41,059 nt of DNA, from positions 1 to 41,059 of the forward strand of contig CADCCW010000028.1 of NCBI GenBank assembly GCA_902800055.1, given 5' to 3'. A model generated the notes under the pieces. It did no database searches. It was not told the DNA's origin and was given only the letters and a program-made list of their open reading frames with translations. The position numbers and the translations under genes were made by a program. Numbering within the stretch: position 1 is the stretch's first letter; each line of letters opens with the position of its first letter. Below, one piece after another: positions 7,959-16,158 of this stretch. Origin of the DNA: an uncultured bacterium. Its GTDB lineage: Bacteria; Verrucomicrobiota; Kiritimatiellia; RFP12; UBA1067.

Positions 7959-9596
7959 ATGGCGGCGAAGTCGAGCATGCGCACCGGCGCCGCGGCGCTG
8001 GTGGAGAGCCTTGAGAAGGCCGGGGCCGAGGTGGTCTTCGGCTACCCGGGCGGGAACGTGGTGGACGTCTTCGACCGTCTCCGCGGCTCTCGCCTGCGCT
8101 TCGTGCTCGGCCGCCACGAGCAGGGCTGCGTCCACATGGCCGACGGCTACGCCCGCGCGAGCGGCCGGCCGGCGGTCGTGGTGGTCACCAGCGGCCCCGG
8201 GCTCACCAACACCATCACCGGCCTCGGCGCGGCGAACATGGACGGCGTGCCGATGGTGCTCGTCTGCGGACAGGTTCCGCTCGACCAGATCGGCACCGAC
8301 GCCTTCCAGGAGGCGGACACGACCGGCCTCACCCGCGCCGTCTCCAAGCACAACTTCCTCGTCCACTCCGCGGACGAGATCCCCGAGACGGTGGCGCAGG
8401 CGTTCTACATCGCCACCCACGGCAAGCCCGGCCCCGTCGTCATCGACGTCCCGCGCGACTGCCAGCTGGCCCTCACCGCGGCGGCGTATCCGCCGCGCGT
8501 GTTCCTGAGGGCGTACCACCCCGAGGTCTCCGCCGCGCCCTCGCAGGTCGCCCGCCTCGCCAAGCTCGTGAACGGCGCGAAGCGCCCGGTGATCCTCGCC
8601 GGCGGCGGCGTCGTCGCCTCCGGCGCGTCGGGCGACGTCGCCGCGCTTGCGCACAAGGTCGGCATCCCCGTCGCGACGACGCTGATGGGCATCGGCTCGT
8701 TCGACGAGACCGACCCGCTCGCGCTCGGCCTCGCCGGGCTCCACGGCGAGTTCGCCGCGAACGCCGCGATCGCCGAGGCCGACCTCCTGCTCGCGCTCGG
8801 CGTCCGCTTCAACGACCGCGTCACCGGCAGGAGCGCGGCGAAGTTCGCCCGCCGCGCGAAGATCGTCCACGTGGACTGCGACCCCGCGTCGATCAACAAG
8901 AACGTCACCGTCGACCTCGGCATCATCGCCGACGTGAAGGAGCTGCTGATGACGGTCGACTCGCGGATAATGCCCGCCGCGCACGACGAGTGGCTCGCGA
9001 AGATCGCAGCGCACCGGCGTCCGCGCACCGAGGGACTGAAGCCGCTCCACCGCGGCGTCATCATGCCGCAGGCCGTGGTCGAGTCGGTCTACGCCGCCAC
9101 CAAGGGGCGCGCAATCGTCGTCACCGACGTCGGCCAGCACCAGCTCTGGGCGGCGAAGCGCTTCCGCCACACCATGCCGCGGCACTTCATCAGCTCGGGC
9201 GGCATGGGCGCGATGGGCTTCGGCATCCCCGCGGCGATCGGCGCGGCGATCGCGCGGCCGGACCGCAAGGTCGTCGCGTTCCTCGGCGACGGCGGCGCGC
9301 AGATGACGGCCGAGGAGCTGATCGTCGCCGCGGAACTCGGGCTGCCGGTCACCTTTATCGTCTTTTCCAACGGCTCGCTCGGGCTGGTGCGCCAGATGCA
9401 GCGCCACCTCTGCGGCGGACGCTACTTCGCGACCGATCTTCATTCTCCCGACTTCGTGAAGCTCGCGGCCGCCTACGGCATCCGCGGCGTCCGCGTGACG
9501 GACGGGAGCAGGCTCGACGCGGCGGTGGCGAAGGCTCTCAAGTCGAAGGCGCCGACGCTCGTCGAGGTGGTGGTGGACAAGGAGGCAGAGGCATGA
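7959..9596 (+). CDS. ilvB: Acetolactate synthase, large (catalytic) subunit
   Basis: A 545-residue ThDP-dependent enzyme that condenses pyruvate with pyruvate or 2-oxobutyrate in the first common step of branched-chain amino-acid synthesis. The ThDP-activating Glu is in GRHEQGCVHMADGYARASG (E54). The central FAD-type domain contains GVRFNDRVTGR, and the ThDP/Mg motif runs from LGDGGAQM (about 442) to the Asn in VFSNGSLGLV (about 470). The start at 7959 has AGGG upstream. The gene overlaps ilvN by ATGA, confirming that the two are the two subunits of one enzyme. Confidence 0.95.
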   Translation: MAAKSSMRTGAAALVESLEKAGAEVVFGYPGGNVVDVFDRLRGSRLRFVLGRHEQGCVHMADGYARASGRPAVVVVTSGPGLTNTITGLGAANMDGVPMVLVCGQVPLDQIGTDAFQEADTTGLTRAVSKHNFLVHSADEIPETVAQAFYIATHGKPGPVVIDVPRDCQLALTAAAYPPRVFLRAYHPEVSAAPSQVARLAKLVNGAKRPVILAGGGVVASGASGDVAALAHKVGIPVATTLMGIGSFDETDPLALGLAGLHGEFAANAAIAEADLLLALGVRFNDRVTGRSAAKFARRAKIVHVDCDPASINKNVTVDLGIIADVKELLMTVDSRIMPAAHDEWLAKIAAHRRPRTEGLKPLHRGVIMPQAVVESVYAATKGRAIVVTDVGQHQLWAAKRFRHTMPRHFISSGGMGAMGFGIPAAIGAAIARPDRKVVAFLGDGGAQMTAEELIVAAELGLPVTFIVFSNGSLGLVRQMQRHLCGGRYFATDLHSPDFVKLAAAYGIRGVRVTDGSRLDAAVAKALKSKAPTLVEVVVDKEAEA

Positions 9597-9838
9597 AAGG
9601 GGAGATCCACCGCATCAACTGCTACGTCGAGAACAAGCCGGGCGTCCTCGCCCGCATCGTCGGTCTCATCTCCGGCCGCGGCTACAACATCCAGACCCTC
9701 AACGTCGGCCCGACCGAAGACGGCACCGTCTCGCGGATGAAGATCGACGTCCTCGGCACCGCCCGCGTCGTGGAGCAGATCATCCTCCAGCTCCGCAACC
9801 AGGTCAACGTGATCGAGGTCTCCTCCCGCCGCCGCTGA
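9593..9838 (+). CDS. ilvN: Acetolactate synthase, small (regulatory) subunit, short form
   Basis: An 81-residue ACT-domain protein (YVENKPGVLARIVGLISGRGYNIQTLNVGPTEDG) that activates IlvB and binds the feedback amino acid, usually valine. A strong AAGGAGG lies 7 nt before the ATG, inside ilvB, and the genes overlap by 4 nt. It contains only the ACT domain: the second ferredoxin-like domain of IlvH-type subunits (about 160 residues) is absent, making it closer to the E. coli IlvN form (96 residues) and slightly shorter. Confidence 0.93.
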   Translation: MKGEIHRINCYVENKPGVLARIVGLISGRGYNIQTLNVGPTEDGTVSRMKIDVLGTARVVEQIILQLRNQVNVIEVSSRRR

Positions 9839-9854
9839 ACGCCGCACTTCGCAT

Positions 9855-10322
9855 ATGAACACGGCAAATCCGCGCCTGACATCCCTGTGCTACATCGAAC
9901 GGGACGGTTGCTGGCTTGTCATGCACCGGACGAAGCGGGAAGGGGACGAGAACCGCGACAAGTGGATCGGCGTCGGTGGGAAGTTCGAGTACGGCGAGAC
10001 TCCCGAGGAGTGCGCGATGCGCGAGGTGAAGGAGGAGGCCGGCCTCACGATGCTGAATCCGCGCTTCCGCGGACTCGTCACCTTCGTCTCGGACGAATGG
10101 GGCGTCGAGTACATGCACCTTTTCACCTGCACGGAGTTCACCGGCGAGCTGATCGAGTGCGACGAAGGCGAGCTTGTCTGGCTGCCCAAGGCCGAGCTGC
10201 TCGCCAAGAACATCTGGGCCGGCGACAAGCTGTTCCTCCGCGCGCTCGATGAGCGCCCCGACTTCTTCACCCTCAAGCTCCGCTACGAAGGCGAGAGGCT
10301 CGTCGACCACCGCTTCGGCTGA
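9855..10322 (+). CDS. Nudix hydrolase (MutT-like)
   Basis: A 155-residue Nudix pyrophosphohydrolase. The Nudix box is complete: GGKFEYGETPEECAMREV followed by KEEAGL, with the catalytic Glu in REVKEE. The N-terminus (LTSLCYIERDGCWLVMHRTKR) and the WIGVGGKFE sequence are typical of MutT/MTH1-type enzymes that remove oxidised nucleoside triphosphates. The gene follows ilvN after 16 nt with no promoter, so it is likely the last gene of that run. Substrate is inferred from the family only. Confidence 0.92.
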   Translation: MNTANPRLTSLCYIERDGCWLVMHRTKREGDENRDKWIGVGGKFEYGETPEECAMREVKEEAGLTMLNPRFRGLVTFVSDEWGVEYMHLFTCTEFTGELIECDEGELVWLPKAELLAKNIWAGDKLFLRALDERPDFFTLKLRYEGERLVDHRFG

Positions 10323-10380
10323 CCGCCCGCCCTATCTCGCCCCATCCTCCGCGGCAGAACGAGTCACGAATTGTAAATTA

Positions 10381-10389
10381 TGGTATAAT
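10381..10389 (+). promoter_or_regulatory. Extended -10 promoter
   Basis: TGGTATAAT with TATAAT at 10384-10389. The next bases form an ATG at 10390, too close to be transcribed from this promoter. The in-frame ATGs at 10414 and 10420 would give a 5' leader of about 20 nt. Confidence 0.65.
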
Positions 10390-10413
10390 ATGCGCCAAAA
10401 GCAGCATAGATAT

Positions 10414-12072
10414 ATGGATATGTCAACCATAGTCAAGATAGTCGCGTTGGACTTGGCCGCGTTGGTGGCGTTTTCTGCTTCGTGCGGGCAGGCGCCGTGC
10501 GACCGCCCGCTCATGTCGATGCGCCTGAGGGCGGACGACACGAGCACGAAGGAGACGTGGAAGACCAACTTCAAGGCGATCATGGAGAACCCCGGCTGCT
10601 GCGACGAGATATGGTTCTCGACTGGCATCGGGGCGCCGCCGCTTGAATGGCACCGGGCGCGCGCAGAGGTTATTGCCGAAGCTGCCAGGGACGCCAAGTC
10701 GGCCGGGATTGTCCCGTCGCTTCAGTTCCAGGCCACGATCGGCCATAGAGACAGCTTCGGCACGGCGGAGATGTTCGCCATGAAGACGTGGACCGGCTGG
10801 ACCGACTGGAAAGGCGTCGAGGACAGGTTCTGCAGCTGTCCGCGTCAGGAAGCCTTCCACAAGTATCTCCGCGACGTCTCGGCGATATACGCCAAGATCG
10901 GCTTTTCGGCGCTCTGGATCGACGACGACCTGCGCATCGAAGGCCACAAGCCGGCCGACAGCAGCGGCAGGCACATCGGCTGTTTCTGCGACACGTGCAT
11001 TGCCGCGTTCAACGCCGAGACCGGCGGGAAATGGACGCGGGAGACGCTGGGCAAGGCCGTCGAGGAGGACGATGGGGTCTGCGCGCGGTGGCGTGGATTC
11101 TCCGTCCAGAGCCTTGTGCTCGTTGCGAAGGCCGTGGCCGAGGTCTTCCATTCGGTCTCGCCCGACACGATGATGGCGCTTCAGCATTTGTCCGGAACCG
11201 GGGCGGACGACCAGATTGGCGAGGTCCTGAAGATGTTTCATGCCGTGACTGGCAAGCCGGTGGGGTGCCGTCCGGGCGGAGGCTTCTACTACGACGACAA
11301 CCCGAACGAGGTGGTCCGCAAGAGCATCAATGCCGCGGCGGTGCGCGGGCGAATCGGTGATCCCGCCTATGTCAAGGTCTGGACCCCGGAGATCGAGAGC
11401 TGGCCGCGCACCTACTACTCCCGCTCGCCGCAGGGCGTCCTGGCCGAGGGGTTTACCGCGCTCATGTACGGATTCAACTCGGTGAGCTTCTTCGTCTCCA
11501 ACAGCGCAATGGAGAGCCCGGAGCTCTACGGAAGGACAATGTGGCGCTCGCTTGCCGAGGCGTCGCCAGTGCTGCGCGGCTACGCGACCACCGTCGATGG
11601 ATGCACGCCAGTCGGCTTTACCATGCCAACGAGCTGGCGGATCGGCGTGAGGAACATGGCGATCCCGGTCATTTCCGGCGTGGGGCGCAGTGTGGGCGAG
11701 CTGACCAAGGAGGAGACGGAGAAAGACGCCAACACTATGACGTCGGCCGATGTCCAGAAGTTCCGCGATGCGCTCGATAGCCGCGGCGGCGGTCTTCCGG
11801 CCGTGGTCAAGTCGCCGTTTATGGGGCTTATGCAGGTGCACGTGGACAAAGCCGGGGCGCTGCGGAGCGTTGCGCTCATGAATCTCAGGATTTCCGACCA
11901 GGGGCCGGTGCGCGTTCTCCTGCGCAATGTCCCGTCGTCCTGGAGCGGTGTCGTCTGGAACGAGATGCGCCGCGCCCCGGCAAAGCTCGAGCTTGAGCGG
12001 ACCGCCGGCGGTGCATACGTGACCATCCCGTCAATCGGCGCCTGGAACGGCGGATACCTGACCGGTCTTTGA
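10414..12072 (+). CDS. Secreted TIM-barrel protein, glycoside-hydrolase-like
   Basis: A 552-residue protein with an N-terminal hydrophobic export signal ending near FSASCGQAP (Cys suggests, but does not prove, lipoprotein processing). The body looks like a TIM barrel: strands such as EIWFSTGIG, IVPSLQFQATIG, and FSALWIDDDLRIEG followed by GCFCDTCIAAFN. The acidic cluster plus paired cysteines recall GH42-like and related uncharacterised barrels in Lentisphaerae and Kiritimatiellota. The C-terminal third is beta-rich, possibly an accessory domain. The start at 10414 or 10420 is chosen because the promoter's -10 ends at 10389. Catalytic residues cannot be named with confidence; a role in polysaccharide breakdown is an inference. 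Confidence 0.75.
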   Translation: MDMSTIVKIVALDLAALVAFSASCGQAPCDRPLMSMRLRADDTSTKETWKTNFKAIMENPGCCDEIWFSTGIGAPPLEWHRARAEVIAEAARDAKSAGIVPSLQFQATIGHRDSFGTAEMFAMKTWTGWTDWKGVEDRFCSCPRQEAFHKYLRDVSAIYAKIGFSALWIDDDLRIEGHKPADSSGRHIGCFCDTCIAAFNAETGGKWTRETLGKAVEEDDGVCARWRGFSVQSLVLVAKAVAEVFHSVSPDTMMALQHLSGTGADDQIGEVLKMFHAVTGKPVGCRPGGGFYYDDNPNEVVRKSINAAAVRGRIGDPAYVKVWTPEIESWPRTYYSRSPQGVLAEGFTALMYGFNSVSFFVSNSAMESPELYGRTMWRSLAEASPVLRGYATTVDGCTPVGFTMPTSWRIGVRNMAIPVISGVGRSVGELTKEETEKDANTMTSADVQKFRDALDSRGGGLPAVVKSPFMGLMQVHVDKAGALRSVALMNLRISDQGPVRVLLRNVPSSWSGVVWNEMRRAPAKLELERTAGGAYVTIPSIGAWNGGYLTGL

Positions 12073-12127
12073 CGGCGGCAAATTGGTGTGCAACGCCGAT
12101 CAGATTGCGCGGTGGCGGCGCGGTTTG

Positions 12128-12136
12128 TGGTATAAT
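12128..12136 (+). promoter_or_regulatory. Extended -10 promoter of mazG (leaderless)
   Basis: TGGTATAAT followed by ACGCCGT; TATAAT at 12131-12136, ATG at 12144 after 7 nt. It is nearly identical to the element before the phosphatase at 2182. Confidence 0.75.
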
Positions 12137-12143
12137 ACGCCGT

Positions 12144-12788
12144 ATGAACGGAATCGAACGGCTACATGAAATCATGACGCGGCTGCGGGACCCCGAGAAG
12201 GGCTGCCCATGGGACCGCGTGCAGACTCTGGAGACCCTCAAGCCCTGCGTCCTCGAGGAGGCGTACGAGCTGCTGGCGGCGATGGACCGCCCGGAGGACG
12301 TCGACAACCACATCGAGGAACTGGGCGACGTGCTCTTGCAGGTGATGTTCCAGGCGGTGATGGCCGAGCAGGAGGGGAAGTTCACCTTCGACGACGTCGC
12401 CAACGCCGTCGCGGACAAGCTCGTCCACCGCCACCCGCATGTCTTCGGCGACACGGTCGCCGACGATCCGGCGACGGTGCTGCGCAACTGGGAGCGCATC
12501 AAGCAGTCCGAGCACCGCAAGGAGGAGCGCCGCAGCGCGCTCGACGGGGTGCCGTCCACCCTGCCGGCGCTGCTCAAGGCGCGGCGCACGATGGAGAAGG
12601 CGTCGCGGGTTGGCTATGCCGAGGATATGAAGCCGGTTGCCGTGGAGGGCGATCCGGGCGAGTTCCTGCTGCGGGCGGTCAAGTCCGTCGCCGACCTCGG
12701 CGTGGACGCGGAGGCGGCGCTCGAGAAGGCGACCGCGGCGTTTGCCGCGCGCTTCCGCGCCTTCGAGGACGCCAAGCGCGAGGGCTGA
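12144..12788 (+). CDS. mazG: Nucleoside triphosphate pyrophosphohydrolase
   Basis: A 214-residue all-alpha MazG protein that converts NTPs/dNTPs to NMPs, a housekeeping role. MRLRDPEKGCPWDRVQTLETLKPCVLEEAYELLAA-type sequence is near the N-terminus, with the metal-binding EExxE/ExxD sets in VLEEAYELL and EELGDVLLQVMF. HRHPHVFGD and the C-terminal half (KARRTMEKASRVGY) are typical of full-length MazG. ATG 12144 is chosen because it lies 7 nt past a TATAAT; the longer frame from 12069 runs through the promoter. It heads an operon with ispH-uppS 15 nt downstream. Confidence 0.94.
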   Translation: MNGIERLHEIMTRLRDPEKGCPWDRVQTLETLKPCVLEEAYELLAAMDRPEDVDNHIEELGDVLLQVMFQAVMAEQEGKFTFDDVANAVADKLVHRHPHVFGDTVADDPATVLRNWERIKQSEHRKEERRSALDGVPSTLPALLKARRTMEKASRVGYAEDMKPVAVEGDPGEFLLRAVKSVADLGVDAEAALEKATAAFAARFRAFEDAKREG

Positions 12789-12803
12789 GCGGGGACGGCG
12801 GCG

Positions 12804-14333
12804 ATGCAGGTCGAGGTAATCGAGCCGCACGGGATGTGCGCCGGCGTGAACGGGGCGATCGCCAAGGCGCTGGCGCTGGCGAAGGCGCGTCCCGAAGGCG
12901 ACCGCTCGCCGATCTGGTGCCTGCACGAACTCGTCCACAACGAGATCGTCATCGGCGAGCTCAAGGACCTCGGCTTCCGGTTCGTCGACCGCATCGCCGA
13001 AGTGCCGCGCGGCGCTACGGTGGTCTTTTCTGCGCACGGCGTGCCGCCGCAGGTGCGCGAGGAGGCGGCGCGGCGCGGGCTCAAGGTGGTGGACGCGACG
13101 TGTCCCTTCGTCGCTCGGGTCCACCGCTCCGCGCGCGCGTTCGCGGAGAAGGGGATGGAGGTGTGCGTCCTCGGCGACCCCGCCCACGCCGAAGTGCGCG
13201 GGATCGTCGGAGAGGTGGAGGCGGCTGGCGGCCGCGCGCTCGCGGGTCCGGCCGGCGCGGCGGCGAAGAAGAAAGATGGCGGCTCGGTTCCGCTCGGGGT
13301 GGTGGCGCAGACCACGATGAATGCCGACGAAGTGGAGCGCGAGGTCGCGGAACTCGGGCGCACGCGCAAGGTCAAGGCAATGGCGCAGGTGTGCGGGGCG
13401 ACCAAGGAGCGCCAGGACGCGGTGCGCCGCTTCTGCCGCGGCGCCGGCCCGGGCGCGGCGGTGCTGGTGCTTGGTTCGAAGACGTCCTCCAACACGCGGC
13501 GGCTTGCCGAGGTGGCGGAGGAGTGCGGCGCGCGGGCGTTCACCGCCGGCGCCATGGACGAGCTTTCGCGGCTCGACTTCGCGGGAGTGGAAAGGCTTGG
13601 CGTGACTAGCGGGGCGTCGACCCCGGAAAGGTTCTTTATGGAAGCGGTAAGGTCTCTGCGCCGCGTGCCGGAGCACGTGGCGATCATCATGGACGGCAAT
13701 GGACGCTGGGCGAAGGCGCGCGGCAAGAACCGCGGCGCCGGTCACCGCGCCGGCGCGAAGACGCTGGAGCGGGTGCTCGACTGGTGCGGCGAGCGCGGAA
13801 TCCGCTACCTCACCGTCTACGCCTTCTCGACCGAGAACTGGAAGCGCCCCAAGGCGGAGGTGGACGGCCTCATGGCGCTTTTCGCGCGGATGCTCAAGTC
13901 CAAGGAGCGCGACTTCGTGGCCAACCGCGTGCGCTTCCGCATGGTCGGCCGCCGCGGCGACCTCGACCGCCGGCTTCTGTCCACCGTCGAGGCGCTGGAA
14001 CGCAAGACCGAGGCATTCGAGCGCCAGCTGATCGTCGCCATCTCCTACGGCGGCCGCGCCGAGATCGTGGACGCGGCGAACGCGGCGGTCGCGCGCGGCG
14101 AGCAGGTGACCGAGGAGACCTTTCGCCGCCACCTCTACGCGCCGGACGTGCCCGACCCGGACCTCGTCATCCGCACCAGCGGCGAGTGCCGCGTCTCCAA
14201 CTTCCTCTTGTGGGAAAGCGCGTACTCGGAGTACTGGTTCACCGACACGCTCTGGCCGGACTTCTCCGAAGCCGACTTCGACCGCGCGCTTGCGTCCTAC
14301 GCCGAGCGCGACCGCCGCCGAGGAGGTGTCTGA
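12804..14333 (+). CDS. ispH-uppS: Fusion: HMBPP reductase (IspH) - undecaprenyl-PP synthase (UppS)
   Basis: One 509-residue frame encodes two enzymes. Residues 1-286 are IspH/LytB, the [4Fe-4S] enzyme making IPP/DMAPP from HMBPP. The cluster cysteines are C12 (HGMCAGV), C100 (DATCPF) and C197 (QVCGATKERQ); H41, H78, the Glu of AHAEV (E130) and SKTSSNTRRL are present. Residues 288-509 are a cis-prenyltransferase making undecaprenyl-PP: IIMDGNGRWAK with catalytic D297, YAFSTENWKRP, ISYGGRAEI and RTSGECRVSNFLLW. The IspH C-terminal TSGASTPERFF passes into VPEHVAIIMDG with almost no linker. An SD-like GGAAAGG (13625-13631) sits 6 nt before an in-frame ATG at 13638 (M279), so free UppS could also be made. 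Both domains look intact; the fusion is seen directly, its function is inferred. Confidence 0.93.
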   Translation: MQVEVIEPHGMCAGVNGAIAKALALAKARPEGDRSPIWCLHELVHNEIVIGELKDLGFRFVDRIAEVPRGATVVFSAHGVPPQVREEAARRGLKVVDATCPFVARVHRSARAFAEKGMEVCVLGDPAHAEVRGIVGEVEAAGGRALAGPAGAAAKKKDGGSVPLGVVAQTTMNADEVEREVAELGRTRKVKAMAQVCGATKERQDAVRRFCRGAGPGAAVLVLGSKTSSNTRRLAEVAEECGARAFTAGAMDELSRLDFAGVERLGVTSGASTPERFFMEAVRSLRRVPEHVAIIMDGNGRWAKARGKNRGAGHRAGAKTLERVLDWCGERGIRYLTVYAFSTENWKRPKAEVDGLMALFARMLKSKERDFVANRVRFRMVGRRGDLDRRLLSTVEALERKTEAFERQLIVAISYGGRAEIVDAANAAVARGEQVTEETFRRHLYAPDVPDPDLVIRTSGECRVSNFLLWESAYSEYWFTDTLWPDFSEADFDRALASYAERDRRRGGV

Positions 14334-14337
14334 GGCG

Positions 14338-16086
14338 ATGCGCAGGCTCCTCGCGCTGGTCCCAGCCCTCGTCGCCGCCGTGGTGTTCCTCGGCAGCGTC
14401 ACCACGGGGCACATCAGCATGGACGACTGGGGCTACATCTATGGCTGTCCGTTCGTGAAGGACGGGCTCTCCCTCGCCAACGTCGCCGCGGCGTTCACCC
14501 AGTTCGGCTACGATGCGTTCTGGATGCCGCTCACCTTCATCTCCTACATGGCCGACATCACGCTCTTCGGCGGTGGCTGGGCGGTCCACCACGCAGTCGA
14601 CGTCGCCATCCACGCGGCGAACTCGGCGCTTGTCTTCATCCTGCTCGCGCGCCTCGCCGCCGCCTTCGCGCCTGACGCCTCGCGCCGCCGGACCGCGCTC
14701 GCCTGCCTCGTCGCCGCGCTCTTCTGGGCGCTCCATCCGATGCGGGCGGAGGCGGTCGTCTATATCGCCGCGCGCAAGGACGTGCTCTGGACCTTCTTCG
14801 CGCTCCTGGGGCTGATTGCCTGGACTGACCACGTCCGCGGCGGCGGACGCCTCGCCTTCTTCCTCGCCACCGCCTGCTGCGCCCTCGCCTGCCTCTCCAA
14901 GCCGACGGCGGTGTGCTTTCCGTTCCTCGCCTTTGCGCTCGAGTGGGCGCTCGCCTGGCGCTTTCCGCGGCGGATCTGGCGCTATGCGCCGATGCTGGCG
15001 ATGGCGGTGGCGGTCGGGGCGATCACGCTCTACTGCCAGTCCAATCCGATCGACCACGAGCGGCTGGATGTCTTCGGCGAACCGCTGTGGTGGCGCGTTC
15101 TCAACGCGGCGGTGGCCTCGGGCATGTATCTCTGGCATGTCGTCGCGCCCGGCGGCATCCGGTTCGACTACCGGGCGGTGTTCGGCGGCTGTCCGGTCGA
15201 CTGCGCGCTGGGGATTTCGGTCTTCGCTGCGGCGCTGGCGCTTTTTGCCGCGGCGTTGCGCTGCTCTGGTCCGCGGCTCCGCGCGGCGCTTTGGCTCGCT
15301 GCGGCCTGGGCGATTCTGTCCATCGGCCCGGTGAGCGGCGTCCTCGGCACCGTCAACGGCGACCACGCCTACGCCGACCGCTACTCCTATTTCCCGGCGC
15401 TCGCCGTCTCGCTCGTCCTCGCCGCGGCGCTCCTTGAACTGCGCCAAGGCCGGCGCTTCGCCGTCTGCGCCGCGCTCGCGTTCGCCGCGGTCGCCGCGAT
15501 GTGTCCGTTCACGGTCGCGGTGGCGCGGTCGTACCGCGACGACTTCTCCGCCTTTTCGCGGACGTTGGCGAAGGACCCCGACCATTGGCGCGCGCTGCGG
15601 GTTGTCGGCAGCGAGTACTGCGCGCGGCTTGGCCGCATGGACGAGGGGGTGGCGATGCTCAAGCGCAGCCTCGAGCTGCGCGGCAGCCAGCGCACCGTTG
15701 ACGCGCTCGCATATGTCTTGGCGCTCCGCCGCGCGCCCGGCGACGTCGAGGAGGTTTTTCGGCTCGGTACGGCGGTGGCGCGGGACGAACGGCTCGACCG
15801 CACCGGCTTCATGCTCGAGGCGCTGGGGCTGGCCGCGCTCGCGAAGGGGGACGACGCCGCGTCCGCCCGGTGGTTTGCCGCGGCACTTTGTGCGCCGGCG
15901 CGCGCCCACGACGACAAGTATGCCCGGCTCGGCCTTGGCTATGCGCTCGCCAACCTCGGGCGGAAGGACGAGGCGCTCGGGGTTCTCGACTCGCTCCGCG
16001 ACTCGACCGACGGCGAAGTCCGCTTCAAGGCCGCCGCCGCCGCCCGCCTGATCCGCAACGGCCACGTCCGCCGCTTTTGCCTCTGA
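14338..16086 (+). CDS. TMTC-like multi-spanning membrane protein with TPR tail
   Basis: A 582-residue protein with about ten transmembrane helices (residues 1-400) and a helical C-terminus (420-580) resembling TPR repeats (RALRVVGSEYCARLGRMDEGVAML; ARLGLGYALANLGRKDEALGVL). The acidic pair in the first loop, ISMDDWGYIY, the loop ending HPMRAEAVVYIAARKDVLW, and GDHAYADRYSYFP are typical of bacterial homologues of TMTC/PMT-type (GT-C) glycosyltransferases that use polyprenyl-phosphate sugars. It follows the ispH-uppS stop by 4 nt, with AGGAGG inside uppS, so it is probably translationally coupled to the gene making its likely lipid carrier. Activity is inferred. Confidence 0.8.
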   Translation: MRRLLALVPALVAAVVFLGSVTTGHISMDDWGYIYGCPFVKDGLSLANVAAAFTQFGYDAFWMPLTFISYMADITLFGGGWAVHHAVDVAIHAANSALVFILLARLAAAFAPDASRRRTALACLVAALFWALHPMRAEAVVYIAARKDVLWTFFALLGLIAWTDHVRGGGRLAFFLATACCALACLSKPTAVCFPFLAFALEWALAWRFPRRIWRYAPMLAMAVAVGAITLYCQSNPIDHERLDVFGEPLWWRVLNAAVASGMYLWHVVAPGGIRFDYRAVFGGCPVDCALGISVFAAALALFAAALRCSGPRLRAALWLAAAWAILSIGPVSGVLGTVNGDHAYADRYSYFPALAVSLVLAAALLELRQGRRFAVCAALAFAAVAAMCPFTVAVARSYRDDFSAFSRTLAKDPDHWRALRVVGSEYCARLGRMDEGVAMLKRSLELRGSQRTVDALAYVLALRRAPGDVEEVFRLGTAVARDERLDRTGFMLEALGLAALAKGDDAASARWFAAALCAPARAHDDKYARLGLGYALANLGRKDEALGVLDSLRDSTDGEVRFKAAAAARLIRNGHVRRFCL

Positions 16087-16142
16087 GCCAGCCCTTGGCC
16101 GTCGCGTTGGCGGGTTCGGCAGTTGCGTTTTTGCCGCGGAAA

Positions 16143-16151
16143 TGGTAAAAT
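16143..16151 (+). promoter_or_regulatory. Extended -10 promoter of pyrH (leaderless GTG)
   Basis: TGGTAAAAT with TAAAAT at 16146-16151. Exactly 7 nt later comes GTG (16159), in frame with pyrH, the same spacing as at mazG and the HAD gene. Confidence 0.6.
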
Positions 16152-16158
16152 GCACGAT

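Noticed and set aside
7806..9443. Long open frames antisense to ilvB, and similar ones opposite pyrH-frr and the trp genes.
   Set aside because: GC-rich third positions keep antisense frames open. The products are Arg/Ala/Asp/Gly-biased with no recognisable motif or ribosome-binding site.
12069..12143. A 25-residue N-terminal extension of MazG from the ATG at 12069.
   Set aside because: It spans the TATAAT promoter and has no match to MazG; the ATG at 12144 gives the family's normal N-terminus.
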